A program made the translations under genes and the position numbers. From Chryseobacterium flavum (GTDB lineage: Bacteria; Bacteroidota; Bacteroidia; Flavobacteriales; Weeksellaceae), in assembly GCF_003385595.1 (NCBI RefSeq), contig NZ_QNUE01000004.1, positions 248,001 to 312,000 of the forward strand: 64,000 nucleotides of DNA, written 5' to 3'. Every line of letters begins with the position of its first letter. The first letter of the stretch is position 1. The notes under the pieces were generated by a model. That model did no database searches. It was not told the DNA's origin and saw nothing but the letters and a program-made list of their open reading frames with translations. This document shows, in pieces, positions 34,053 through 43,092 of the stretch.

Positions 34053-36218
34053 ATGAAAACAATATTATTTCCAATCGTAGCAATAGCAGGATTTCTGAAT
34101 GTGGCCCGGGCCCAGACCCAGACTGTAAAAGATACTGTTAGCCAGAAGGAAATTGAAGCGGTAACATTGGTGGCCCGAAAGCCAACCGTAGAATCGAAAG
34201 TAGACAGAACCGTATTTAATGTTGCCAACAGTGCTATCCTGGCAGGAAATACAACATGGGATGTTCTTAGAATGACCCCCCTGGTGAGTATTGACAATAA
34301 TGATGATGTAAAAGCCGAAGGCCAGAATGTTACGGTTTATATTAATGACAGGAAATCCGTTTTTACCGGAAAAGAACTGAAAGAATACCTTAAAACGATT
34401 CCTGCTGATAATCTGTTAAAAATAGAAGTGATTACCAGTCCGTCCTCCCGTTATGAAACTTCAGGATCCGTTATTAATATCGTTTTGAAAAAGAGAGATG
34501 ATGAAGGAATGAAAGGAAGTATCTCTCTGAATAACAGACAGAGTACGAAAAACTCACAATACACCAATTTTAACCTGAACTATCATAAGAAAAAGTTCAC
34601 CCAGACATTTATCGGAGGATATAACAATGGTACTTATGTACAGAAGAATGAAATCGAAAACAGGAGATATGAAAATGACAGGGTTTCCAGACTAAACCTT
34701 GAAACAGAGATGAGAGATGAAAGTCCCTCTCTTTCTTCTACTTCTGAATTTGAACTTAATGATAAAAATAATATAGGGCTTGTCCTTGAATATTATCAGA
34801 ACAGAAACTTATCTTTTGGGGAATCCAGTGGTACGGAATCCGAAAACGGTTTACTTAAAGATGCCTTTCATCAGACCCAGAATACATGGGGGTTCAGACG
34901 TAACCTGGGAACCAACCTTTTTTATAAATACTATGATAAAGAGAAAAATAAAATCCTGGATATTAATGCAGGAACCAATTATACCGGCAATGATAATGAT
35001 GATCTGATCCTTAAGACCGGATCATCAAAAACTCAGGAATTGGGTGTGGTAAGGAATAATCAGATGCGTAATTATTACCTGAAAATAGATTATACCCAAC
35101 AGCTGGGGAAGTCAGGAGGTACCATTGAGGCAGGAGGTAAAACAGAAATAAATAATCATGTTATTCCTAATTATCTATATGGATCCAGTATAAATGACCC
35201 GTTGTCTGAATATTACAACCTGGCGAGAAATGACAGGTTTCATTACGAAGATCATCTCAGTTCTGTATATGCCAATTACAGCAAAACGTTTTTTAAAAAG
35301 CTGGAAGCCAGAATAGGACTTCGATACGAGTATATTGATCTGAAAGTACGTCAGGATGTGGCAGGTACGGAAAGAAGGGACTCGTATGGGACGTTCCTCC
35401 CCAATTTATTGCTGAAATACACCTTTTCTGATAAATATGACGTGAGCCTTACCTATAACCGCAGTATCTGGAGACCCTGGTATGCGGAATTCAATCCTTT
35501 CCTGGTACCGGATATTAACGGAACATATTCAAGGGGAAACCTGTACCTGAATCCGAATCCGAATGACAGGCTTTATCTGAAATTCGGAATCTTAAAGAAG
35601 TACTTTATTTCTGCAAGATATATGTATACTGATCAGGATTACTGGACGACCTATTTAACGGAAAACGGAAGAACAGTTTCATTACCCGGGAATTTTGATG
35701 GGAAGGTTCAGAAATATTATCTTTTTGCCAATACCAATCAGAACTTCCTGAAAAATAAACTGAATGTAAATGTCGGATTTGGATGGTATTATATTAACAA
35801 CAAAGATTTCAATGAAAGGAATGATCTTAAAGGGAAAAATTATATCAGCTATTGGGGCGGATCTGCTAATATCTCTTATACAAATCTTTTCAGCAAGAAT
35901 ATTAACCTGAGTGCATGGATGGAAATAGCAAATCAGAATAACGGGAATTCCTATGCTAATAATACCAATGTTTTTCATAATATCTCGGTCACAAAGATAT
36001 TCCCTAAAACACAGATGGAACTGAGTATGCAGCTGATGAATATTTTCAAAAGACCTTATGCGGATACCACAACGTATAGTCCGGATGGTACCTTCAGGGA
36101 ATATTCAAAATGGGACTGGTACGGGGTTTCCCTTACCTTCGTGAAGCGTTTTGGAAATCAGAAAGTAAAAGAAAATACCAAACCTGATTTAGGGAAAAAT
36201 TCCGGAGGAGAAAAATAA
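34053..36218 (+). CDS. TonB-type outer-membrane beta-barrel protein (OMP_b-brl_3)
   Basis: 721 aa. A signal peptide (MKTILFPIVAIAGFLNVARA) is followed directly by a plug domain: EIEAVTLVARKPTVESKVDR, later the turn LLKIEVITSPSSRYETSGS and INIVLKKR (about 130-150). The rest (about 200-721) is a barrel with alternating aromatic strands of the outer membrane beta-barrel family 3. The N-terminal carboxypeptidase-like domain common in this family is absent. It should be a gated outer-membrane transporter; no TonB box is obvious at the short N-terminus, and no SusD partner is next to it. Confidence 0.88.
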   Translation: MKTILFPIVAIAGFLNVARAQTQTVKDTVSQKEIEAVTLVARKPTVESKVDRTVFNVANSAILAGNTTWDVLRMTPLVSIDNNDDVKAEGQNVTVYINDRKSVFTGKELKEYLKTIPADNLLKIEVITSPSSRYETSGSVINIVLKKRDDEGMKGSISLNNRQSTKNSQYTNFNLNYHKKKFTQTFIGGYNNGTYVQKNEIENRRYENDRVSRLNLETEMRDESPSLSSTSEFELNDKNNIGLVLEYYQNRNLSFGESSGTESENGLLKDAFHQTQNTWGFRRNLGTNLFYKYYDKEKNKILDINAGTNYTGNDNDDLILKTGSSKTQELGVVRNNQMRNYYLKIDYTQQLGKSGGTIEAGGKTEINNHVIPNYLYGSSINDPLSEYYNLARNDRFHYEDHLSSVYANYSKTFFKKLEARIGLRYEYIDLKVRQDVAGTERRDSYGTFLPNLLLKYTFSDKYDVSLTYNRSIWRPWYAEFNPFLVPDINGTYSRGNLYLNPNPNDRLYLKFGILKKYFISARYMYTDQDYWTTYLTENGRTVSLPGNFDGKVQKYYLFANTNQNFLKNKLNVNVGFGWYYINNKDFNERNDLKGKNYISYWGGSANISYTNLFSKNINLSAWMEIANQNNGNSYANNTNVFHNISVTKIFPKTQMELSMQLMNIFKRPYADTTTYSPDGTFREYSKWDWYGVSLTFVKRFGNQKVKENTKPDLGKNSGGEK

Positions 36219-36235
36219 TGCGATTAATCATATTC

Positions 36236-36268
36236 AAAAGCAGGCTTCATTCCGAAGCCTGCTTTTTT
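36236..36268. terminator. intrinsic terminator after the outer-membrane barrel gene
   Basis: AAAAGCAGGCTTC (36236-36248) and GAAGCCTGCTTTT (36254-36266) form a perfect 13-bp stem with a T6 tail. Confidence 0.9.
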
Positions 36269-36312
36269 ATTTATTCGGTAAGAGAAATTTTCTGAATTCT
36301 CATTATGTAAGT

Positions 36313-36345
36313 AAAAAAGCAGGCCTCCATCTGAAACCTGCTTAA
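36313..36345 (-). terminator. second GCAGG hairpin, probable terminator of the GH3 gene
   Basis: AAGCAGG (36317-36323) and CCTGCTT (36337-36343) with a T run on the minus strand, about 75 bp past the GH3 stop. It reuses the stem core of the neighbouring terminator at 36236. Confidence 0.65.
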
Positions 36346-36422
36346 AACATTTCTACAAATAAATTTTGGAAGCTAATCTCTGCGGGTAAGTTTCATCTTC
36401 ATTTTTTCAGCCTCCTGTCTGT

Positions 36423-38687
36423 CTATTTCAGTGTAAACTTCACTTTTGTTTTAATGGCATCGGAAGAATTTCCGATCAGGGCTTCGAAATCTCCCGGTTC
36501 AGCCACCCATTCATGCTTTCCGGCATCAAAATAACTTAATGCAGTTCTGTCAATGGTAAAGGTTACCTCTTTTTGTTCTCCCGGGTTTAAATATACTTTT
36601 TCAAAGCCTTTCAGTTCTTTTGCCGGGCGCGGAACCGATGATTTCAGATCACTGATATAAAGCTGGACAACTTCAGCACCTGCTTTTTTGCCGGTATTTT
36701 TCACGGATACTGTAAAGGTAATTTTACCATCCTGTGAGATTGAGGCCTGATCCGCTTTTGCTTTTCCGAATTCAAAAGTTGTATAGCTCAAACCATGTCC
36801 GAAGCTGAACAAAGGCTTTATGTTTTTAGTATCATGCCAGCGGTATCCTACGAAAATCCCCTCATTATAAGTTATATTGATAGGATTCTTCTGATCTTTT
36901 CCTTTTCCCGCGGCCAGTTCATCCTTTTGTCCCGGATACTCTCCGAGCTGATGGGCTGAATTGTCTTCAAGTTTGACAGGGAAGGTAAACGGAAGTTTTC
37001 CTGAAGGATTGGTATCACCTGCCAAAATCGATGCAATGGAATTTCCCGCTTCTGAGCCAAGATACCAGGCTTGTACAACTGTTGGGACCTCTTTGATCCA
37101 GGGCATAGCTACTGCATTTCCGGAAACCAGAACTACAGCCAGGTTTTTATTTGCCTTTGCCAGGGCTGAAATCAGCTGGTCCTGATTGTATGGAAGACCG
37201 TAGCTTTTACGGTCATTTCCTTCACTGTCCTGAAAGTCTGCCTTATTGAGTCCGCCTACGAAAATTACATAATCCGATTTTTTGGCCAGTTCTACGGCTT
37301 CGTTCAGTAATTCGGATGCAGAACGGGAATCTTTCAGATCCTGTCCGGATTTTACACCGTTGTATTCTCCACCGATATCTCCCACATAACCTCTTGCATA
37401 CTGTACATCTGCCTGTTTTCCAAATCTGGACTTAATTCCATCCAGAGGAAGGGTTTCATACTTCACTTTTAAGGATGAGGAGCCTCCGCCAACCGTCATT
37501 ATTTTGATGGCATTTTCACCGATAACAGCTATTTTTTTTGCTTTATTAATGTCGATAGGAAGAACGTTTCCCTGATTTTTTAATAACACAATACCTTCTT
37601 CTCCTATTTCTTTTGCAACTGCTTTATGCTCTTCAGAAGCAATGTTTCCGAAAGGTTTGTTACGGTTCATTGTTGTTTTATAGGCAAGACGAAGTAATCT
37701 TGTGACTTTATCATCAAGTTCCTTTGTTCCTACTTTTCCGGCTTTTATCAGATCGAGATAAGGTTTTGCCAGATAATAGTTGTCATAGGCATTTTTTGTT
37801 CCGGCAGAAAGACCGTTGGTCCAGCTTCCGAATTCAAGGTCCAGACCATTATGGATGGCCTGCTCCGTATTGTTTACAGCTCCCCAGTCAGATACCACGA
37901 CACCTTTATAGTTCCATTCCTTTTTCAGGATATCGTTTAAAAGGTATTGATTCTGGCTGGCATACTGGCCTTTATACATATCATACGCTCCCATAATCGT
38001 CCATGAATCACCCTCCGTTACCGCTGCTTTGAAAGGAGGAAGATAAATTTCATAAAGCGCTCTGTCATCTACATTCACATTACTGGTATGACGGAACATT
38101 TCCTGGTTATTTAATGCAAAATGCTTTACCGAAGTTGCCACGCCATTAGACTGCACCCCTTTGATGTAAGGAACCACCATCTTTGACGTCAGATAAGGAT
38201 CTTCACCCATATATTCAAAATTTCTTCCGTTTAAAGGGGTTCTATAAATATTAACTCCGGGTCCCAGAAGAATATCTTTTTTCCTGTAACGGGCTTCTTC
38301 CCCCAAAGCTTTACCATAATTCCATGACATTTTTTTATTCCATGTCGCGGATAAAGCAGTCAGGGCAGGGTAGGCGATAATAGAATCATTGGTCCATCCG
38401 GCCTGGTCCCACTCATCCCACATCACCTCAGGACGTACACCGTGCGGACCATCTGTGGTCCAGAATTCAGGAATTCCCAGTCTGGGAACACCTGGTGAGC
38501 TGAATTTGGATTGAGCGTGCAGCATTGCTACCTTTTCTTCCAGGGTCATTCTGGAAAGTGCATCCTGGATACGCTGTTCCACAGGTTTGGATTCATCTAA
38601 ATAAACGGGGAGGGTATTATTTGTCTGAGCCATATAAGAAACAGAAATAAAGGTGAATAAACTTAGAATGGCGGTTTTCTTTAACAT
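36423..38687 (-). CDS. bglX: GH3 beta-glucosidase, BglX type, secreted
   Basis: 754 aa, full length. A signal peptide (ILSLFTFISVSYMAQ, about 7-21) directs it to the periplasm. GH3 motifs are WTTDGPHG (76-83), the GRNFEYMGEDPY substrate loop (155-165), KHFALNNQE (188-196) and the nucleophile Asp267 in GVVVSDWGA. The second domain carries VIFVGGLNKADFQDSEGNDR (about 475-495), and a C-terminal fibronectin-III-like domain includes SFGHGLSYTTFEFG. It removes terminal beta-glucosyl residues from oligosaccharides. It stands alone, convergent with the outer-membrane barrel gene, with a visible promoter and a palindrome upstream. Confidence 0.95.
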   Translation of the reverse strand: MLKKTAILSLFTFISVSYMAQTNNTLPVYLDESKPVEQRIQDALSRMTLEEKVAMLHAQSKFSSPGVPRLGIPEFWTTDGPHGVRPEVMWDEWDQAGWTNDSIIAYPALTALSATWNKKMSWNYGKALGEEARYRKKDILLGPGVNIYRTPLNGRNFEYMGEDPYLTSKMVVPYIKGVQSNGVATSVKHFALNNQEMFRHTSNVNVDDRALYEIYLPPFKAAVTEGDSWTIMGAYDMYKGQYASQNQYLLNDILKKEWNYKGVVVSDWGAVNNTEQAIHNGLDLEFGSWTNGLSAGTKNAYDNYYLAKPYLDLIKAGKVGTKELDDKVTRLLRLAYKTTMNRNKPFGNIASEEHKAVAKEIGEEGIVLLKNQGNVLPIDINKAKKIAVIGENAIKIMTVGGGSSSLKVKYETLPLDGIKSRFGKQADVQYARGYVGDIGGEYNGVKSGQDLKDSRSASELLNEAVELAKKSDYVIFVGGLNKADFQDSEGNDRKSYGLPYNQDQLISALAKANKNLAVVLVSGNAVAMPWIKEVPTVVQAWYLGSEAGNSIASILAGDTNPSGKLPFTFPVKLEDNSAHQLGEYPGQKDELAAGKGKDQKNPINITYNEGIFVGYRWHDTKNIKPLFSFGHGLSYTTFEFGKAKADQASISQDGKITFTVSVKNTGKKAGAEVVQLYISDLKSSVPRPAKELKGFEKVYLNPGEQKEVTFTIDRTALSYFDAGKHEWVAEPGDFEALIGNSSDAIKTKVKFTLK

Positions 38688-38711
38688 AATGCCTTTTTAT
38701 TTGATTGTAAG

Positions 38712-38742
38712 CAAAAGTAAAGAAAATTTTTATTATCTCAAA
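38712..38742 (-). promoter_or_regulatory. promoter of the GH3 gene
   Basis: Minus strand: TTTG (38742-38739), 19 bp of spacer, then TACTTTTG (38719-38712), a full Bacteroidota promoter. The start codon at 38687 follows about 20 nt after the expected start of transcription. Confidence 0.7.
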
Positions 38743-38748
38743 TTGAGA
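38736..38748. promoter_or_regulatory. possible operator of the GH3 gene
   Basis: TCTCAA-A-TTGAGA is a perfect 6-1-6 palindrome that overlaps the -33 element of the GH3 promoter, where a repressor would block RNA polymerase. No regulator gene is adjacent. Confidence 0.45.
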
Positions 38749-38764
38749 AAATAAATTTTAACGG

Positions 38765-38797
38765 ATAAAAAAAGTGCCTGCTTATTTGCAGGCAGCT
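38765..38797 (-). terminator. terminator of the methionine uptake operon
   Basis: TGCCTGC (38775-38781) and GCAGGCA (38788-38794) with a T run on the minus strand, about 120 bp past the metQ stop. Confidence 0.75.
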
Positions 38798-38914
38798 CAT
38801 TATTAAATATTTTATCTATAAAGATCAAAGGCAGTCTTAAAATTAGAGATCTGTGCTTATCGAAACATATAAACACATTCCTCTGAGCTTACCAGTCTTA
38901 TATTACATCCTTGA

Positions 38915-39724
38915 TTAATCCCATCCCTTCACGGCACCTCCTTTAAAAATTTCTCTGGCTTTCTTTTCCACTTCTGCAGACTGATAGGCTTTTACAAAGT
39001 TTTTTACTTTCTGGCTGTTTTTATTATCCTGTCTGGCTACAACCACATTCACATATGGAGAATCTTTATCTTCAACAAGCACACCCTGCTTTTCCTGATC
39101 CAAACCTGCCTGCGCTGCAAAATTATTATTGATAATTCCTACCATAACATCCCTGTCATCTAAAACCCTTGGGATCTGGGCTCCTTCAATTTCCATAATT
39201 TTCAGCTGTTTCGGATTTTCAGTAATATCAGTTACTTTCGGGAGAAGCCCGACTCCGGCTTTTAGTTTCAACAGACCATTTTTCTGTAGCAGAAGCAGAG
39301 ACCTCCCTCCGTTGGTAGGATCATTCGGAATTACAATAGTGTTGCCGTCCTGCAGCTGGCCGATATTGCTGATTTTTTTTGAATACGCTACAATGGGATA
39401 AACAAATGTATTTCCTACAGGAGCAAGGTTATATCCCCTCTGTTTGGATTGTTCTGTCAGATAAGGAATATGCTGGAATGCATTAGCATCTATATCTCCA
39501 TTGGTCAGAGCTTCATTGGGAACCACGTAATCATTGAAAGGAATCAGCTCCACTTCAAGGTTATACTTTTCTTTAGCAACTTTTTTGGCCACTTCTGCAA
39601 TTTCCTGTTCAGGCCCGTAGGTGATCCCTACACGGATAAAATTCGGATCGTCTTTTCTTCCGGAACATGCTGTCATAAAAAGGATGCCGGCAGTTAAAAA
39701 ACCTAAAATTTTTATTTTTTTCAT
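38915..39724 (-). CDS. metQ: D-methionine-binding lipoprotein MetQ
   Basis: 269 aa from the ATG at 39724; the TTG two codons upstream is less likely. A lipobox F-M-T-A-C gives Cys20. The NlpA/MetQ core follows: IRVGITYGPEQEIAEVAKKV, NGDIDANAFQHIPYL (the substrate cleft, about 75-90) and NDPTNGGRSLLLLQ near 135-150. It binds methionine (both enantiomers in the family) for the MetNI transporter encoded directly upstream. Gap to metI is 46 bp. It closes the four-gene unit. Confidence 0.95.
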   Translation of the reverse strand: MKKIKILGFLTAGILFMTACSGRKDDPNFIRVGITYGPEQEIAEVAKKVAKEKYNLEVELIPFNDYVVPNEALTNGDIDANAFQHIPYLTEQSKQRGYNLAPVGNTFVYPIVAYSKKISNIGQLQDGNTIVIPNDPTNGGRSLLLLQKNGLLKLKAGVGLLPKVTDITENPKQLKIMEIEGAQIPRVLDDRDVMVGIINNNFAAQAGLDQEKQGVLVEDKDSPYVNVVVARQDNKNSQKVKNFVKAYQSAEVEKKAREIFKGGAVKGWD

Positions 39725-39770
39725 TGTCAATTTTTTATTATCTCTTCAATGCTAAAACCAGATTCGGACA

Positions 39771-40427
39771 TTATCTGTGATCAAAATGTTTTGACAGCCT
39801 GTCACCCAGAAACTGTATGATAAATACCAAAAGGACGAGTAATATAAGGACTGTATTCATAATAACAATATCATAACCGATATAGCCGTACTGATATCCT
39901 ACCTGTCCTAATCCGCCGGCTCCTACTGCACCTCCCATAGCAGAATATCCTACCAGGGTGATCAGGGTAATCGTTGCATTGTTAATAAGGGAAGGAAGTG
40001 CTTCGGGAAGTAATACTTTCCTGATAATCTGTAATGGAGATGCACCCAATGCCCTTGCAGTTTCTATTAAGCCATGAGGTACTTCAAGAAGGCTGTTTTC
40101 TACAAGTCTAGCTATAAAGGGAGCAGCACCGATACTTAATGGTACCAATGCGGCATTAACCCCGATTGAAGTTCCTGCCAGTATCCTTGTAAAAGGGATC
40201 ATCCACACAATCAGGATAATAAAAGGAATCGCACGGAAAATATTGACGATAACAGACAGGCCTCTGTGGTATAATGGGTTTTCCAGAAGCTGTCCTTTCC
40301 GTGTTAAAAATAAAAGTATTCCCACCGGAAGGCCTAAAACAAAACCGAAAAATCCGGATACAAAGGTCATATACACTGTTTCCCAGGCTCCTTTTGCCAA
40401 AAGAGAAATTACCGCATCACTAAGCAT
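39771..40427 (-). CDS. metI: methionine ABC transporter permease MetI
   Basis: 218 aa, five membrane segments. The EAA loop, which docks to the ATPase, reads PHGLIETARALGASPLQIIR (about 120-140). GTSIGVNAALVPLSIGAAPF and SAMGGAVGAGGLGQVGYQYG are family marks. Its start overlaps the end of metN by 8 bp, so the two are coupled. It forms the inner-membrane channel for methionine. Confidence 0.95.
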   Translation of the reverse strand: MLSDAVISLLAKGAWETVYMTFVSGFFGFVLGLPVGILLFLTRKGQLLENPLYHRGLSVIVNIFRAIPFIILIVWMIPFTRILAGTSIGVNAALVPLSIGAAPFIARLVENSLLEVPHGLIETARALGASPLQIIRKVLLPEALPSLINNATITLITLVGYSAMGGAVGAGGLGQVGYQYGYIGYDIVIMNTVLILLVLLVFIIQFLGDRLSKHFDHR

Positions 40428-41448
40428 ATCCTTTTACTGTATTTTGAATTTTATTCTGATTTAAATAATAGATCACCTGTTCGTTTTTTTCAGCTTCTCC
40501 CTGTAGCTGAAGTAAAAGCCTTCCGAAATTCGAGTTTCCAAGATATTCCACATCAGCTTTTAAAAGTTTGTATGGGATATTATATTGGGAATATAAGGTT
40601 GAAAGAAGCTCTTCAACACTGATATTTTCATTAAGTTCTATTTCGATCAACGGAAATAAACCCTCTTTAGGCTCTTTCTGAAGTCTGGCATTGAGTTCCT
40701 GTGGCAGAGTCATAATGTCTGAATTTATAAATTGTCGGATTACAGGATTTTCTTTATCCGAAATAATCTCGCTTAAAGTTCCTTTTGCTAATAATTTTCC
40801 TTTGTCTATGACGGCAACATGATTGCATACCGCTTTAATAACCTCCATTTCATGGGTAATCAGGAGAATGGTAATCCCTAATCTCTGATTAATATCCCTT
40901 AAAAGCTGTAAAATAGATTGGGTAGTAGCAGGATCCAGGGCACTTGTAGCCTCGTCACATAATAAAAGATGAGGATCGTTAGCCAGAGCCCGGGCAATTG
41001 CCACTCTTTGTTTCTGGCCACCTGACAGACTTCTGGGATAGTCATTTGCCTTATCTTCAAGCCCTACAATTTTCAGTAATTCATTGACCTTGGCCTTAAT
41101 TTTTTCTTTACCATAGCGGTCGAGTTCCAAAGGAAGCGCTACATTATCAAAAACAGTTCTGGAGGAAAGCAGATTGAAATGCTGGAAGATCATTCCGATT
41201 TTTTTACGCTCTTCTGCAAGCTGCTTTGAGCTGAGTGTAGTGAACTCCTTTTTATTGATAATAATCTGTCCTTCATCCGGTCTTTCCAACAGGTTCACCG
41301 TACGGATCAGGGTACTTTTTCCGGCACCGGAAAACCCGATAATCCCTACAATATCCCCTTTATCTATAGTAAGGCTCACATCATCAAGTGCCTTAAAGGA
41401 CTGTCCCTTCTGATGGAATGTTTTTGATATATTTCTGATTTCTATCAT
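40420..41448 (-). CDS. metN: methionine ABC transporter ATPase MetN
   Basis: 342 aa. Walker A GFSGAGKST (38-46), Q-loop IFQHFNLLSSRTVFDN, signature LSGGQKQRVAIARAL (about 140-154), Walker B LLLCDEATSALD and H-loop ITHEMEV are all intact. The C-terminal extension (about 265-342, containing VEELLSTLYSQYNIPYKLLK) is the NIL/ACT-like domain that senses methionine and inhibits uptake. It follows the EamA gene by 16 bp and overlaps metI. Confidence 0.96.
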   Translation of the reverse strand: MIEIRNISKTFHQKGQSFKALDDVSLTIDKGDIVGIIGFSGAGKSTLIRTVNLLERPDEGQIIINKKEFTTLSSKQLAEERKKIGMIFQHFNLLSSRTVFDNVALPLELDRYGKEKIKAKVNELLKIVGLEDKANDYPRSLSGGQKQRVAIARALANDPHLLLCDEATSALDPATTQSILQLLRDINQRLGITILLITHEMEVIKAVCNHVAVIDKGKLLAKGTLSEIISDKENPVIRQFINSDIMTLPQELNARLQKEPKEGLFPLIEIELNENISVEELLSTLYSQYNIPYKLLKADVEYLGNSNFGRLLLQLQGEAEKNEQVIYYLNQNKIQNTVKGYA

Positions 41449-41464
41449 TCTGATGTTTTACGAT

Positions 41465-42463
41465 TTAAATAGGCTGATATCTTTTGCCTGTTTTATTAAA
41501 AAACCTTCTTACTCTTCTTAATTTAACCTTTGATCTTTTTGAAAGCCTGAAATACCTGGTGACATTGGTCAGCAGTACTCCCAGCAATATGATGGATAAA
41601 CCATAGAGCTGACTTCCGTTGATACTTTGATTGGCCACAATCCAGCCTGCAATAACCGTTACAATAGGGTTGATGTAGGTATGGGTGCTTACCAGAGCCG
41701 CCGGTTTCACAGACAAGAGCCAAATGTACGACAAATAAGCGATTATCGATCCAAAGAAGATCAAAAACAGAACTCCGGACCATGCCGATAACGGAACCGC
41801 AGAAACTGAAAAACCAGCCCATTCTTTTCTGAAAAAAGCAATAAGGAAAGATACTAATCCTGCTACAATAAGCTGTTGCGCAATATTCATAAAAGTAGAC
41901 TGGGAAGCCGGATTTTTCTTTGAATATAAAGAGCCAAGTACCCATGTGATAGAACTTAATCCCAAAACAACAAATGCTGTAATACGCAGATTTCCGTCAA
42001 CAGCTGCATGAACTGCATTAGAATGTACACTGCCTTTTAAAAAGAGAACTAATCCTATAAATCCTATAATCAAGCCTATTGGAATAAATTTATCTGAAAA
42101 ATAATACTTCCAGTTTTTACGGTCAATTGCAATAAACCAGAAAGGACCTGTTGCGATGGAAATAGCAGCTTCAGATGCTGTTACATATTGTTCCCCCCAG
42201 GCAACAAGACCTGTTCCCCCTGTTAGAATAAGGGTGCCGGTAATAGCATTCTTTTTCCAGTTGACCATAGAATTTGCTTTTTCTCCTTTAGAAAGAAGAT
42301 ATCCGATCATCAGTATTCCTGCAACCAGAAATCTGAGCCCCGAAAGAATGAATGGCGGGAAACCCTTTAAGCCAAATGATATAGCTAAAAACGTAATCCC
42401 CCATATTACATAAATGTTTGTAAATGCCAATGGAATCAGCCATTTGTTTTTAGTAGTACTCAT
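41465..42463 (-). CDS. EamA/DMT-family transporter
   Basis: 332 aa with ten membrane segments in two EamA repeats. Repeat 1 opens YVIWGITFLAISFGLKGFPP (about 18-38) and repeat 2 has AWSGVLFLIFFGSIIAYLSY (about 228-248). Family members export amino acids or metabolites. It is 16 bp ahead of metN and follows a leader peptide and terminator rich in Met/Cys codons, so a role in methionine or related sulphur amino-acid traffic is a reasonable inference. The substrate is not shown by sequence. Confidence 0.88.
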   Translation of the reverse strand: MSTTKNKWLIPLAFTNIYVIWGITFLAISFGLKGFPPFILSGLRFLVAGILMIGYLLSKGEKANSMVNWKKNAITGTLILTGGTGLVAWGEQYVTASEAAISIATGPFWFIAIDRKNWKYYFSDKFIPIGLIIGFIGLVLFLKGSVHSNAVHAAVDGNLRITAFVVLGLSSITWVLGSLYSKKNPASQSTFMNIAQQLIVAGLVSFLIAFFRKEWAGFSVSAVPLSAWSGVLFLIFFGSIIAYLSYIWLLSVKPAALVSTHTYINPIVTVIAGWIVANQSINGSQLYGLSIILLGVLLTNVTRYFRLSKRSKVKLRRVRRFFNKTGKRYQPI

Positions 42464-42493
42464 CAGTATATTTTTAATGTTGTTTTGTTATTA

Positions 42494-42527
42494 ATAAAAA
42501 AGACTCTACACTGTTGTAGAGCCTTTA
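42494..42527 (-). terminator. intrinsic terminator in the leader of the EamA-met operon
   Basis: CTCTACA (42504-42510) and TGTAGAG (42515-42521) with flanking A/T pairs, then T6 on the minus strand, between the leader peptide stop (42553) and the EamA ATG (42463). Position and strand fit an attenuator. Confidence 0.75.
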
Positions 42528-42552
42528 AAAAATATGTCATATAAAAGTAAGG

Positions 42553-42648
42553 TCATCCACAGTATTCATGTTGTACAGGCATACAGATACACATCATATT
42601 TTTGATGGTATGTTTCTTCATTGAATTATTTCTTAATTCTGCCTTCAT
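42553..42648 (-). CDS. Met/Cys-rich leader peptide of the methionine operon
   Basis: 31 aa, too short for ordinary gene calling. The frame starts with an ATG and contains a dense block of Met and Cys codons, NMMCICMPVQHEYC, in its second half, then Gly-stop. A fitting TATATTTG -7 box lies 27 bp upstream and an intrinsic terminator about 26 bp downstream, ahead of EamA-metN-metI-metQ. This is the layout of a transcription-attenuation leader, in which ribosome stalling on scarce Met (or Cys) codons would favour read-through. The peptide and hairpin are seen; the mechanism is inferred. Confidence 0.6.
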   Translation of the reverse strand: MKAELRNNSMKKHTIKNMMCICMPVQHEYCG

Positions 42649-42674
42649 TTTATTTTATTTCCTGAATACGTTTG

Positions 42675-42682
42675 CAAATATA
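42675..42682 (-). promoter_or_regulatory. -7 box of the EamA-met operon leader
   Basis: Minus strand TATATTTG matches TAnnTTTG exactly. The start of transcription would fall about 20 nt before the leader-peptide ATG. The -33 TTTG is weak here. Confidence 0.6.
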
Positions 42683-43024
42683 TAATATAATTTTTATTAG
42701 TCCACTAAAAAAGTAGGCTTTTTGAATATTAATTTATTGTTAATATATTAATGCGTTGAAAATCATAGCTTTAAAAATTTTTTTGTTTAAAATATTTTTC
42801 TCATTTTTTTTTGATTATACCGACAATGAAAATAAAATATCCATTTCTTTCATGTTGTCAAAAAGATAAAATAAATTCAATTTTTTAAGAATTGTGTAAT
42901 AGGTGCTGATTCGTAAAATAAAATGATTTTAAATATTTTTAGTTTTAATACAGGATTTATTAACTCTCTGAAATACCCTTTAAGTTTACGTTTTTAAAAT
43001 TTAAAATCAAATTTAACAATATTT
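42683..43024. other. AT-rich gap between the met leader and the SDR operator
   Basis: Very AT-rich, no gene or hairpin of note. It separates divergent transcripts. Confidence 0.5.
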
Positions 43025-43058
43025 ATGACTAGTCATTGATGATTAGTCATTATATTTG
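43025..43058 (+). promoter_or_regulatory. double palindrome and -7 box of the SDR-marR operon
   Basis: ATGACTAGTCAT (43025-43036) is a perfect palindrome. A near copy, ATGATTAGTCAT, follows at 43039-43050, and the -7 box TATATTTG at 43051-43058 touches it. A repressor bound here would cover the promoter. The MarR encoded second in this operon is the obvious candidate. Confidence 0.65.
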
Positions 43059-43092
43059 AACATACATTTTATCTAATTTAAAAACATTTATT

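Noticed and set aside
42464..42720. SAM riboswitch before the methionine genes
   Set aside because: No SAM-I, SAM-II or SAM-III core could be recognised. The visible signals are a short leader frame and one terminator.
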